Assembly: GCA_018222695.1 (NCBI GenBank)
Contig: JAAEZV010000006.1
Location: forward strand, 1 to 18,673
Direction: 5' to 3'
Source: Gammaproteobacteria bacterium
Lineage (GTDB): Bacteria > Pseudomonadota > Gammaproteobacteria > Pseudomonadales > Halieaceae
DNA: 18,673 nucleotides
In this document: one piece after another, positions 7,118 through 15,049 of the stretch
Position numbering within the stretch: the first letter of the stretch is position 1
How the letters are laid out: each line of letters opens with the position of its first letter
The notes under the pieces: model-generated
What the model saw: only the letters and a program-made list of their open reading frames with translations
The model's database searches: none
Told to the model about the DNA's origin: nothing
Translations under genes and position numbers: made by a program

Positions 7118-7954
7118 TCAGTCTCTCAGAGAGATGGTACCGTCAAATACGGATGCGGTGGGTCCTCCCAGCCAGACAGGCGCCTCGGCGCCGTCCCAAC
7201 TGACCGAGAGTTTCCCGCCGGGCAGTTGCACCGTGACGGCGGCGTCCAACAAGCCGAGCCCAATACCGTGAACCACTGCGGCACAGGCCCCCGATCCGCA
7301 GGCCTCTGTCTCTCCGGCCCCGCGTTCGTACACCCGTAATTTCAGTTCAGTGCGGGAGAGTATCTGCATGAATCCCACATTGACCCGGTCGGGAAAACGC
7401 TCGTGGGACTCAATCAACGGGCCCAAAGTGTTGACCGGGGCCGCATCGCAGTTGTCGATCATCAGAATGGCGTGGGGATTGCCCATTGATAGCGCGCCGA
7501 TTGACAGGCTTTGCCCCTGAACCTCAAGCGGATACTGGGAAGCCAGCTCGGGCGCAGAGAAGGGAATCACAGCGGGTTCAAATCGGGGTGCCGGTAGCCC
7601 GGCGAACACGCGTCCGTCCTCTGAGAAACTGAGTGCAAGTGGTTCACCGTCGGTCAATAAGCGAAGTTCACGCTTTCGCGTCAGTCGCTTTTCACGCAGA
7701 AAGCGGCCCACACACCTTGCGCCATTGCCGCATTGGCCCGCCCGGGAACCGTCGGCGTTATAAATGGTGTAGCGAAAATCGGCGTCGGGGTCATCGGGGG
7801 GTGTGAGCAACAGGATCTGGTCACAGCCAATGCCTCGGCGGCGGTCAGCGATGCGTTTCACCTGTCCGATGTTGAGATCAACCGCCTGTGTGACACCGTC
7901 GATCACCACAAAGTCGTTGCCTGCGCCCTGCATCTTGGTAAAAGTCAGCTTCAC
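7118..7954 (-). CDS. dapF: Diaminopimelate epimerase
   Basis: A 278-residue cytoplasmic enzyme converting LL- to meso-diaminopimelate, used for peptidoglycan and for lysine. Both catalytic cysteines are present: Cys75 in NADGSRAGQCGNGARC and Cys219 in ETEACGSGACAA. FTKMQGAGNDFVVID near the N-terminus is the family opening. Its ATG overlaps the lysA stop by 4 nt (ATGA), so the two are translationally coupled, and LysA uses its product. Length is normal. Confidence 0.97.
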   Translation of the reverse strand: MKLTFTKMQGAGNDFVVIDGVTQAVDLNIGQVKRIADRRRGIGCDQILLLTPPDDPDADFRYTIYNADGSRAGQCGNGARCVGRFLREKRLTRKRELRLLTDGEPLALSFSEDGRVFAGLPAPRFEPAVIPFSAPELASQYPLEVQGQSLSIGALSMGNPHAILMIDNCDAAPVNTLGPLIESHERFPDRVNVGFMQILSRTELKLRVYERGAGETEACGSGACAAVVHGIGLGLLDAAVTVQLPGGKLSVSWDGAEAPVWLGGPTASVFDGTISLRD

Positions 7955-9204
7955 GACGCGGGATCCTCAGGGATGCTCTCCCGTTGCCAGAGGTCGCTTA
8001 AGGACTCTCGCTGACCCACCAGATGCACGGCCTCGCCCGAGACCATGACCTCCGCGGCTCGGGGGCGGGTGTTGTAGTTGGACGCCATCGCAAAACCGTA
8101 GGCACCCGCACCCATCACGGCCAGCAAGTCGCCTTCAGACAATGCGAGGGTTCGGTCCTTGCCCAGAAAGTCCCCGGTCTCACAAATAGGGCCGACGATA
8201 TCCCAGTCTCGAGCATCACCCTCGTGCGGGGTCACGGCCTGAATATCCTGCCACGCGTCGTAGAGAGCGGGGCGGAGCAAGTCATTCATCGCCGCATCCA
8301 CGACGGCGAAATCTTTTGCGTCACTGGGTTTCAGGTAGAGCACTCTGGTCAACAGGGCGCCTGCGAGGGCGACGATGGAGCGTCCTGGTTCCAGAACCAA
8401 CTCCAAATCTCGCGACCCCAGATGCGCTGCCAGTAAGCTCATGTACTCGCCAATTGCCGGCGCACTCTCCTGGTAGCTCACACCCAAACCACCACCGATA
8501 TCGAGGTGGCGCAGATTGATACCTTCTGCCGTGAGGTGATCGATCAATGCCAATAGGCAATCAAGTGATTCCAGAAAAGGCGCTATATCGAGGATTTGAC
8601 TACCGATGTGGCAGTCAATCCCGACGGGGTCCAAAGACGGATTGTCATGTGCCACCCGATAAAGGCGCTTTGCGGCATCGACGTCGACACCAAATTTGTT
8701 TTCGCGCAAGCCCGTCGAGATATAAGGGTGTGTGCCCGCATCGACATCGGGATTAACCCGCACGGATACCGGCGCCACCTTTCCGCACGTCGCCGCAACA
8801 TCCGCCAGTGTCAGCAGTTCGGATTCCGATTCGACATTAAAACACCGGATCCCGTGTTCAAGCGCCGACAGCATTTCCTGCTGTGTTTTACCGACACCAG
8901 AGAACACGACCTTGTCTGCCGCACCCCCCGCGGCGATCACGCGCTCCAGTTCACCGCTCGACACCACATCAAACCCGGCGCCAAGCCCGGCCAACACATT
9001 GAGCACAGCCAGGTTGGAATTGGCTTTCACCGCGTAACAAATCAGATGAGGGCGATCGGCCAGTGCAGTTTGGTAGGCGAGGAATGCCGATTCGATCGCC
9101 TGCCGCGAGTACACATAGGTCGGTGTACCATGGGCCTCTGCGATGGCTTCAAGCGACACGTCCTCGCAGTGGAGCGAGCCTTGCTGGTGCTGAAATACTG
9201 ACAT
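7951..9204 (-). CDS. lysA: Diaminopimelate decarboxylase
   Basis: A 417-residue PLP enzyme making L-lysine from meso-diaminopimelate, the last step of lysine synthesis. The PLP lysine is Lys60 in CYAVKANSN. HLDIGGGLG binds phosphate, EPGRSIVA is the usual substrate loop, and CETGD with AGAYGFAMASNYNTRPR marks the C-terminal barrel and dimer active site. The ATG shares one base with the lptM stop (TGATG), and the stop overlaps dapF, giving a coupled lptM-lysA-dapF unit. Confidence 0.97.
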   Translation of the reverse strand: MSVFQHQQGSLHCEDVSLEAIAEAHGTPTYVYSRQAIESAFLAYQTALADRPHLICYAVKANSNLAVLNVLAGLGAGFDVVSSGELERVIAAGGAADKVVFSGVGKTQQEMLSALEHGIRCFNVESESELLTLADVAATCGKVAPVSVRVNPDVDAGTHPYISTGLRENKFGVDVDAAKRLYRVAHDNPSLDPVGIDCHIGSQILDIAPFLESLDCLLALIDHLTAEGINLRHLDIGGGLGVSYQESAPAIGEYMSLLAAHLGSRDLELVLEPGRSIVALAGALLTRVLYLKPSDAKDFAVVDAAMNDLLRPALYDAWQDIQAVTPHEGDARDWDIVGPICETGDFLGKDRTLALSEGDLLAVMGAGAYGFAMASNYNTRPRAAEVMVSGEAVHLVGQRESLSDLWQRESIPEDPAS

Positions 9205-9311
9205 CAGGAGGCGGTCGCCGATGCGTCATCCGGTTCAGCCGGGCGCAAGGGCCCCTGCTGACCGCAGCTGGCCAGCCAAGCGCAAAGCAGGACGATGAGA
9301 AAGGTCCGCAC
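9204..9311 (-). CDS. lptM: LptM (YifL)-type small lipoprotein
   Basis: A 35-residue lipoprotein, too short for most gene callers. The signal peptide is MRTFLIVLLCAWLASC, with lipobox LASC and lipidated Cys16. The mature start CGQQGPLRP matches the conserved CG-K/Q-GPL motif of this family. E. coli LptM binds the LptD/LptE LPS translocon and helps LptD oxidative maturation; this role is inferred from homology. The start is GTG at 9311, with GAGG 7 nt upstream (about 9317-9320). Its stop overlaps the lysA ATG by one base. A similarly placed small lipoprotein before lysA or dapF is common in gammaproteobacteria. Confidence 0.85.
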   Translation of the reverse strand: MRTFLIVLLCAWLASCGQQGPLRPAEPDDASATAS

Positions 9312-9314
9312 AGT

Positions 9315-9342
9315 TTGACCTCGGCAAAAGGCGCAGTATAAC
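9315..9342 (+). promoter_or_regulatory. Sigma-70 promoter for cyaY
   Basis: TTGACC (9315-9320, 5/6), 16-bp spacer and TATAAC (9337-9342, 5/6), a good housekeeping promoter. The start would be near 9349, about 70 nt before ATG 9420. The -35 overlaps the ribosome-binding site of the divergent lptM gene. Confidence 0.6.
9335..9340 (-). promoter_or_regulatory. -10 element for lptM-lysA-dapF
   Basis: TATACT on the minus strand (5/6 to consensus), 24 nt before the lptM GTG. No good -35 hexamer lies at the expected distance. It overlaps the rightward TATAAC of the cyaY promoter, so the two promoters share their melting region. Confidence 0.4.
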
Positions 9343-9419
9343 AGCGCAGTGTGGCGCGCCCACGATGAGGCGGCCTATGGCATTGTGTGAGCACTATCAA
9401 TCTAGGGGAACCGCCAGAT

Positions 9420-9761
9420 ATGGCAAGCAGTGACTATTACGAGCAGATTGAGGAAACGTTCGAGGCGGTCGAGGTCGCCCTCGAATCATTGCCGGATGAT
9501 GTCGATATCCGTGGCGCCGAGGGGGTGATCAACGCCACCTTCAGTAACGGCGTGGTCTTTGTCTTCAGTCGGCAACCTCCCACCGAGCAGCTCTGGCTGG
9601 CAACCCCCGGCGGAGGCTTTCACTACACTTGGCATTCCGATAGTCGCACCTGGCGAGACACCAAGAGCGGTGAATCTTTTCATGCTTTTTTGGTAGAAGA
9701 ATTGGCGACGCATACCGGACTGGCATTGACCTGGGACAACCATGAGGATACTCACGGCTAG
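9420..9761 (+). CDS. cyaY: Iron donor protein CyaY (bacterial frataxin)
   Basis: A 113-residue cytoplasmic frataxin, which binds iron and modulates IscS in iron-sulphur cluster assembly. The acidic first helix has YYEQIEETFEAVEVALESLPDDVDI, the metal-binding face. GVINATFSNGVVFVFSRQPPTEQLWLAT and GGGFHYTW are the conserved sheet with the surface Trp. An in-frame GTG at 9387 would add 11 residues. ATG 9420 fits the family start better, with AGGGGA about 11 nt upstream. The last 20 nt overlap the next gene, in another frame. It diverges from lptM. Confidence 0.92.
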   Translation: MASSDYYEQIEETFEAVEVALESLPDDVDIRGAEGVINATFSNGVVFVFSRQPPTEQLWLATPGGGFHYTWHSDSRTWRDTKSGESFHAFLVEELATHTGLALTWDNHEDTHG

Positions 9762-10716
9762 CGCACTGGCGGCCTGCTGCGCGGTGGCATCACTCGCAGC
9801 GTTTGGCGAGTCCGAGCCGCTACAGATCACGAACCTGTCTCCGCTCGCATCCCTGCGAGCTATACCTTCCCAGCGCAGTGTCGAAACCGCCCGCGGACTC
9901 AGCTGGGCGGCCTCCGCAACGCTCTCCAATCATTTCACGGTGGAAAACAGGGGAGAGGAGTCACTGTTGCTTGACGGGCAGACTGATGCGCTGACGCTGT
10001 CACTCCGCTACGGCTTGCCAAAACAGTGGGACGTGGAGGTGACGGTGCCATGGCGCCATCATTCCGGCGGCTTTACCGACAACCTCATTTCAAGCTGGCA
10101 CGGTTTTTTCGGGCTACCCGATGGCAATCGCGATAGCTATCCCACGGATGCATTGCATTATCAGCTGTCGCAGCCCGCGCATGACCGTCACCTGCTCCGC
10201 TCTGCGTCGGGTTTGGGTGATATCCAAGTCGCGATGAGCCGCCCGTTGCTGGCGATCGATGGCGGGCAACTGGGCATCAGCACAGGGGTGAAAACCGCCA
10301 GTGGCCAATCCTCAGACTGGCTTGGCAGCGGCGCCACGGATGTTTATGCGCTGCTGCGCTTCAGTGGCCAGCAGCTGGGTGGCTGGCCCCTGTGGTGGCA
10401 CGGTCAGGTCGGTGGCACCCGAGCAGGTGATAGCGACTTGTTGGGGCCGCAGCAGCGGCGCGCGCTGTGGTTTGCAGGATTGGCGGGGGAGTGGCGATTT
10501 TCGCCACGTTGGTCAGTGCTGGTGCAATACGACGGGCACAGTGCGTTGTTGGACGGGGCGCTGGAGGCGTTGAGTGAGCCTGCCGGCATGCTAAGCATGG
10601 CGGTGCGTTGGCGGCCAACATCCCACTGGATGATCGATGCGGGATTTAGCGAGGATGTGGTGGTCGAGTCTGCCCCCGATATCACTTTCCTGCTCAACGC
10701 GCGCTACGTACCGTAG
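9742..10716 (+). CDS. DUF3187 family protein, probable outer-membrane barrel
   Basis: A 324-residue exported protein. Residues 1-22 form a signal peptide ending near SLAAFG. The mature part has short alternating strands, for example ALTLSLRYGLPKQWDVEVTVPWRHHSGGFTDN and WHGFFGLPDGNRD, the characteristic DUF3187 signature. It ends in FLLNARYVP, an aromatic terminus compatible with an outer-membrane barrel. The function is unknown. The start at ATG 9742 overlaps cyaY by 20 nt, so translation is likely coupled. The stop is 14 nt from the converging argH stop, and no terminator is seen. The family is fairly sure; localisation is inferred. Confidence 0.75.
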   Translation: MRILTASALAACCAVASLAAFGESEPLQITNLSPLASLRAIPSQRSVETARGLSWAASATLSNHFTVENRGEESLLLDGQTDALTLSLRYGLPKQWDVEVTVPWRHHSGGFTDNLISSWHGFFGLPDGNRDSYPTDALHYQLSQPAHDRHLLRSASGLGDIQVAMSRPLLAIDGGQLGISTGVKTASGQSSDWLGSGATDVYALLRFSGQQLGGWPLWWHGQVGGTRAGDSDLLGPQQRRALWFAGLAGEWRFSPRWSVLVQYDGHSALLDGALEALSEPAGMLSMAVRWRPTSHWMIDAGFSEDVVVESAPDITFLLNARYVP

Positions 10717-10725
10717 CGCCCAACA

Positions 10726-10741
10726 CCTCGCTAACGCGAGG
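10726..10741. other. Hairpin at the convergent DUF3187/argH junction
   Basis: CCTCGC (10726-10731) pairs with GCGAGG (10736-10741) around TAAC, spanning the argH stop codon. There is no T-run on either side. It could act as a shared 3' stabiliser for both transcripts. Confidence 0.35.
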
Positions 10742-12134
10742 CGAGCAGGTCCTGTGCCGCCTTTACTGCCGCTTTCACCTGATTGGGCGCGGTACCGCCA
10801 AAGTGATCACGTGCCGCGACGGAGCCATCCAGCGTCAGCACTTCGAAGACATCCTCTTTGATATCGCCGTGAAAAGACTGCAAGGTTTCCAGCGACAGGT
10901 CTGCGAGATCACAGTCGGCATTCACGCAATGAGCGACCGCTTTACCCACGACTTCATGGGCGTCGCGGAATGCCACCCCGGCTCGCACTAGATAGTCAGC
11001 CAGATCAGTTGCGGTTGAGAAGCCCGCCAACGCGGCCTGCCGCATCGTCGTTTCGTTAGCTTCCATCGCAGGAATCATGTCGGCAAAGGCTCGAAGACAG
11101 TCACCCAGCGTGATAACGGTGTCGAACAGGGCTTCTTTGTCTTCCTGATTGTCCTTGTTGTAGGCCAGCGGTTGCGACTTCATCAGTGTCAGCAATGCCA
11201 CCAGATTGCCAGTGGCGCGCCCTGACTTACCGCGCACCAATTCGGGGACGTCGGGGTTTTTTTTCTGCGGCATGATCGATGAGCCGGTGCAGAATCGATC
11301 GGGCAGGGTGATAAATCCAAATTGCGCCGATGTCCACAGCACCAGCTCCTCAGAGATTCGCGAGAGGTGGTTCATCAACAGCGCGGCGGCGGCACAGAAC
11401 TCGATCGCAAAGTCCCGGTCGGCAACGCTGTCGAGGGAGTTTCGTGTGGGCGCGTCGAAGCCGAGCATCGCGGCGGTAGCGTCGCGATCGATAGGGAAGG
11501 TAGTCCCTGCCAGTGCAGCGGCGCCTAGGGGTGAAACATTCAATCGCGCCCGGCAGTCCGTCAGACGACCGTAGTCTCGCTCCAGCATTTCGTTCCAGGC
11601 CAAGAGGTGGTGGCCAAAAGTCACCGGCTGGGCGACCTGCAAGTGGGTGAATCCGGGCATGACGGTGCTGGCGTGCTGATCCGCCAGTGTGACGATGCCG
11701 GTCTGCAGACGGGTCAGCTCGACGTTGATGGCATCCAGCGCGGCGCGAAGGTAGAGCCGCAAGTCGGTTGCGACCTGATCGTTTCGCGATCGGCCCGTAT
11801 GCAGCTTTTTTCCGACGTCGCCAATCAGTTCGGTGAGTCGTGCCTCGATATTCATATGCACGTCTTCGCGCGCAACAGACCACTCAAAGGCGCCTTGCTC
11901 TATTTCGGCCAGGACATCGGTGAGACCCTGTTGGATCGCGGCATTTTCGTCCGCGGTGAGGACGCCCGTAGACATCAGCATCTCGGCATGGGCCCTGGAG
12001 CCCGCGATGTCGTAGACAGCGAGTTGGCGGTCAAAGGCCTCTGATGCGGTAAATCGCTGCACAAAGGCGTCCGTGGGCTCGCTGAAACGCCCGCCCCATA
12101 GCTCCTGACTGTTTTCTGTCTCTCGATCGCTCAT
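10731..12134 (-). CDS. argH: Argininosuccinate lyase
   Basis: A 467-residue cytoplasmic enzyme that splits argininosuccinate into arginine and fumarate. The superfamily signature [12 protein letters not shown] is at 284-295, carrying the catalytic Ser loop. HTGRSRNDQ is at 112-120, and GFTHLQ gives catalytic His164. In-frame starts lie upstream at 12182 and 12224, but ATG 12134 places LWGGRF at residue 12, where the family expects it; the ribosome-binding site is weak for every option. It diverges from hemC across 122 nt. Confidence 0.95.
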   Translation of the reverse strand: MSDRETENSQELWGGRFSEPTDAFVQRFTASEAFDRQLAVYDIAGSRAHAEMLMSTGVLTADENAAIQQGLTDVLAEIEQGAFEWSVAREDVHMNIEARLTELIGDVGKKLHTGRSRNDQVATDLRLYLRAALDAINVELTRLQTGIVTLADQHASTVMPGFTHLQVAQPVTFGHHLLAWNEMLERDYGRLTDCRARLNVSPLGAAALAGTTFPIDRDATAAMLGFDAPTRNSLDSVADRDFAIEFCAAAALLMNHLSRISEELVLWTSAQFGFITLPDRFCTGSSIMPQKKNPDVPELVRGKSGRATGNLVALLTLMKSQPLAYNKDNQEDKEALFDTVITLGDCLRAFADMIPAMEANETTMRQAALAGFSTATDLADYLVRAGVAFRDAHEVVGKAVAHCVNADCDLADLSLETLQSFHGDIKEDVFEVLTLDGSVAARDHFGGTAPNQVKAAVKAAQDLLASR

Positions 12135-12223
12135 GATCTGCCATCGTCCCGAATCATTGCCCGGCGATTCTACCTTGGACATCTTGCCACTGCCCTGTTT
12201 GAGAGCGGTGAAATGTCGCCCCA

Positions 12224-12232
12224 TGCTAAACT
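12224..12232 (+). promoter_or_regulatory. Possible extended -10 for the hem operon
   Basis: TGCTAAACT contains the extended -10 TG and a 4/6 hexamer (TAAACT). It lies 24 nt before the hemC GTG with no credible -35. It is the best candidate I can find in the 122-nt argH/hemC divergent gap, but it is weak. Confidence 0.3.
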
Positions 12233-12256
12233 GCGGCCATAAGTAGGGGGAATATT

Positions 12257-13168
12257 GTGTCTGAAAAAATCGTGATCGCTACACGGGAGAGTCCGCTCGC
12301 CCTGTGGCAGGCGGAACATGTGAAATCACGCCTTGAGGCAGCGCATCCGGGTATCGAGGTTTCGCTGCTCGGCATGACCTCGCGTGGCGATCAGCTCCTC
12401 GATAAGCCGCTGTTCAAAGTGGGTGGCAAGGGCCTTTTTGTAAAAGAACTGGAAACGGCTTTGTTGGATGAGCGAGCGGATATCGCTGTTCACTCGATGA
12501 AAGACGTGCCGATGTTCATGCCCGATGGTCTGACGTTAGGTGTGATCTGTGAGCGCGAGGACCCCCGCGATGCGCTGGTTGGCTGCACTGACTTCGACCA
12601 GCTCGCCCACGGTGCCCGCCTCGGCACATCGAGTTTGCGTCGCAGCTGCCAGTTGAGCCGGCACCGCCCCGACCTTGAGATCGGCTTTTTGCGTGGCAAC
12701 GTCAACACACGCTTAGCAAAACTCGATGGCGGTGAATTTGATGCCATTATTCTGGCCTGCGCCGGCTTGATTCGTTTGGGTTTTGAGGATCGCATCGGCG
12801 CGGCGATCGACCCTGACCTGTCGCTGCCGGCGGCAGGCCAAGGCGCGGTGGGGATTGAATTTCGCGAGACGGACCAACGTGTTCGTGAACTCTTGGCGCC
12901 GCTTCATCACGAGGATACGGCCACCCGCGTGCTTGCCGAGCGGGCGGTAGTCCGCCGACTCGATGGTGGCTGTGATGTACCGATTGCGGCCTTCGCCGAG
13001 TTTGACGGTGACGGCTTGTGGTTACGTGCCCGGGTGGGTGCGACAGATGGAACCAGCCTCCTCGAGGCGGAGGCGCGAGGCGCTGACCCGGATCAGCTGG
13101 GCCAGAGCGTTGCAGAGATGCTGCTCTCTCAGGGAGCGGAGGATCTGATTCGCGCGGCGAGGGGATGA
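12257..13168 (+). CDS. hemC: Porphobilinogen deaminase (hydroxymethylbilane synthase)
   Basis: A 303-residue cytoplasmic enzyme joining four porphobilinogens into hydroxymethylbilane. Catalytic Asp83 is in AVHSMKDVP. Cys239 in [11 protein letters not shown] holds the dipyrromethane cofactor. [16 protein letters not shown] opens the fold. The start is GTG with AGGGGG 6 nt upstream. It is the first gene of hemCDXY; the hemC stop overlaps the hemD ATG by 4 nt. Confidence 0.97.
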   Translation: MSEKIVIATRESPLALWQAEHVKSRLEAAHPGIEVSLLGMTSRGDQLLDKPLFKVGGKGLFVKELETALLDERADIAVHSMKDVPMFMPDGLTLGVICEREDPRDALVGCTDFDQLAHGARLGTSSLRRSCQLSRHRPDLEIGFLRGNVNTRLAKLDGGEFDAIILACAGLIRLGFEDRIGAAIDPDLSLPAAGQGAVGIEFRETDQRVRELLAPLHHEDTATRVLAERAVVRRLDGGCDVPIAAFAEFDGDGLWLRARVGATDGTSLLEAEARGADPDQLGQSVAEMLLSQGAEDLIRAARG

Positions 13169-13902
13169 CGGCGGTTGTTCTGACCCGGCCGCAGGCTGAC
13201 AGCGAGCGACTGTCGCAAGCCCTGCAGGGTGAGGGCTTTCAGACACGCGTCATGCCGATCATGACCATCGAAGCGATGCCGGCTGCGGAGCTGGCGCCCT
13301 CTTTGAGCGACGACACCCTGTGCATTTTCATCAGCGCCAACGCGGTGCGATTCGGGCTGCCTCAGTTGGGTCCCGAGTTGGCGCGCTACCCGGAGCTCAC
13401 GGTGATTGCGGTGGGGAACAAAACACGCGACACGTTGGAAGCGGAAGGTATTCACGCAGAGGTGCCGGCTCGGGCTGACTCGGAGGGATTACTCGAGATG
13501 CCCGCACTGTCTGCGCCTGATTCGCGCGATGTTGTAATCGTAAAAGGCGAGGGCGGTCGTGAGCTACTGGCATCTGAACTCACCCGCCGAGGCGCCCGCG
13601 TTACAGAGTGGGCGTGTTACCGCCGATGCTGGCCGGATGTCGATGTGTCGGAATTGGCCGAAATAGGCGCTGAGCTGGTTTTTCAGGCAAGCAGTGGCGA
13701 GATGCTGTCGCGGTTGTCGGAATTGTTGGCTGGTGAGGGACAGACGGATCTGTTCCAATCATCCATCATCGTCCCCTCGGGCCGTGTCGCCAGTCTTGCC
13801 ACAGAAGCAGGTTGGGGGCAGGTCATTCTTGCGGAAGATGCCAGCGACGACGCATTTATGCGCGCGCTGAGGCAGCACACACAGGCAGGAACCAACAGAT
13901 GA
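13165..13902 (+). CDS. hemD: Uroporphyrinogen-III synthase
   Basis: A 245-residue enzyme that cyclises and flips ring D of hydroxymethylbilane, using the HemC product. The two-lobed fold is seen as [13 protein letters not shown] at the start, [45 protein letters not shown] and [10 protein letters not shown]. HemD families diverge strongly, so position between hemC and hemX adds to the call. ATGA overlaps bind it to hemC and to hemX. Confidence 0.93.
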   Translation: MTAVVLTRPQADSERLSQALQGEGFQTRVMPIMTIEAMPAAELAPSLSDDTLCIFISANAVRFGLPQLGPELARYPELTVIAVGNKTRDTLEAEGIHAEVPARADSEGLLEMPALSAPDSRDVVIVKGEGGRELLASELTRRGARVTEWACYRRCWPDVDVSELAEIGAELVFQASSGEMLSRLSELLAGEGQTDLFQSSIIVPSGRVASLATEAGWGQVILAEDASDDAFMRALRQHTQAGTNR

Positions 13903-15047
13903 CAGAACCGGTTGCGCCCACGGAGACGGCGACCGCGCCAACGATAAAGCCTGACGCGGTAAAAGGATCGCGAGGACGACGGTGGGCGATCGGCCTGTCG
14001 TTGTTCACGCTACTGACCCTAGCCGGATTGACGGCGACCGGCTACTGGTTTGGCTGGCCCTGGGTGCAGGCGCAGTGGCAGCGATTTGAGGATCTGGAGC
14101 GTCAGCTTGCTGACGCCCAGGCAGAAGCGACTGAACCTACGCCCGATGTGAGCGCGTTAGCACGAGCCGCCGCCGATCAGCTTATCGAAGCTGGTCTGGC
14201 GTCGGTTCAGGCCGATTGGCAGCGGGAGCTCTCTGCCTTGCGCGCCCGGCAGAATGCCGAGCGTGCTGAATCCGTGCGTCAGCTAAGCGGACGAATGGGC
14301 CGGGTAGAAGACCAAATGGACCGACTCTTGGCGGTTGATCGACGCGCCTGGTTGGGGCAGGAAGCTGTCTTTCTCACCCGCTTGGCGGGGCAAAGGTTAC
14401 TGGTGGCGCGTGATGTGGACGCCGCGCTCGCCCTATTGGAGCAGGCCGATGCTCTATTGCGCGACACCGGCGAGCCAAAGTTTGAGGGCGTGCGCTTGGC
14501 AATTGCCCGGGACCGCGCGGCGCTGGCGGCGGTACCCCGAGTTGATCAGGTGGGGCTCTATGCGACGTTATCCGGACTCACTGATCAGGTAGACAAGCTC
14601 CAGCTTGAATTTGAAGCGCCTTCTGCGCAGGCCGAGGCGACGGCGTCTTCCGATGCAGGCTGGTGGGCCCAGGCAGCCAGCGGTTGGCATGCCGCGCTGG
14701 CAAAACTTTCAGATCACCTGATTGTCAGGCGCCGGAGCGACGAGATCGCGCAGCTGATGACGCCCGAGTGGGCGGCACTGGCGAGGCAGAATATCCGGAT
14801 GCTGATCGAGCAGGCGCAAATTGCCATGCTGTCAGCGAATCAGCCTCTGTTTGAAAGATCACTGCAGCGCGCGTCGGGTTTCGTTGCATTGTTTGCGGAG
14901 CAGGATCCGGAACGCGTATCCAGTGTCGTGCGGACACTCGACGCCCTTCGAAGCGAGACGATTGCGCCGGAACTGCCTGAACTGACCGAAACCCGTAGCC
15001 TGCTCGAGGGCGAAGTGGAGCGGTTGGGCAACAGGACGGCGCCCTGA
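13899..15047 (+). CDS. hemX: HemX-like inner-membrane protein
   Basis: A 382-residue protein with a short Pro/Thr-rich cytoplasmic N-terminus, one membrane anchor at about 30-52 (ending in GYWFGWPWVQ), then coiled-coil helices (about 60-135) facing the periplasm. WLGQEAVFLTRLAGQRLLVARDVDAALALLEQAD is the conserved family block. It lacks any methyltransferase domain, so despite some database names it is not uroporphyrinogen methyltransferase. Its role in haem export or complex assembly is unproven. ATG 13899 overlaps the hemD stop by 4 nt; a longer frame from 13812 lies wholly inside hemD and is rejected. Confidence 0.9.
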   Translation: MTEPVAPTETATAPTIKPDAVKGSRGRRWAIGLSLFTLLTLAGLTATGYWFGWPWVQAQWQRFEDLERQLADAQAEATEPTPDVSALARAAADQLIEAGLASVQADWQRELSALRARQNAERAESVRQLSGRMGRVEDQMDRLLAVDRRAWLGQEAVFLTRLAGQRLLVARDVDAALALLEQADALLRDTGEPKFEGVRLAIARDRAALAAVPRVDQVGLYATLSGLTDQVDKLQLEFEAPSAQAEATASSDAGWWAQAASGWHAALAKLSDHLIVRRRSDEIAQLMTPEWAALARQNIRMLIEQAQIAMLSANQPLFERSLQRASGFVALFAEQDPERVSSVVRTLDALRSETIAPELPELTETRSLLEGEVERLGNRTAP

Positions 15048-15049
15048 CC

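Noticed and set aside
6588..7271. 227-residue open frame opposite DUF484 and dapF
   Set aside because: It spans two well-supported minus-strand genes and the gap between them; no motif, signal or homology is visible.
8596..9201. 201-residue open frame opposite lysA
   Set aside because: It is antisense to lysA, His/Arg-rich and featureless, typical of a complement frame.
9149..9400. 83-residue minus-strand frame before lysA
   Set aside because: It overlaps lysA and the lptM gene in another frame; the lptM frame has a lipobox, a conserved motif and a ribosome-binding site, and this one has none.
13812..13898. N-terminal extension of hemX
   Set aside because: It lies inside hemD in another frame and would put 29 Arg-rich residues before the normal HemX start; the ATGA overlap at 13899 is the expected arrangement.
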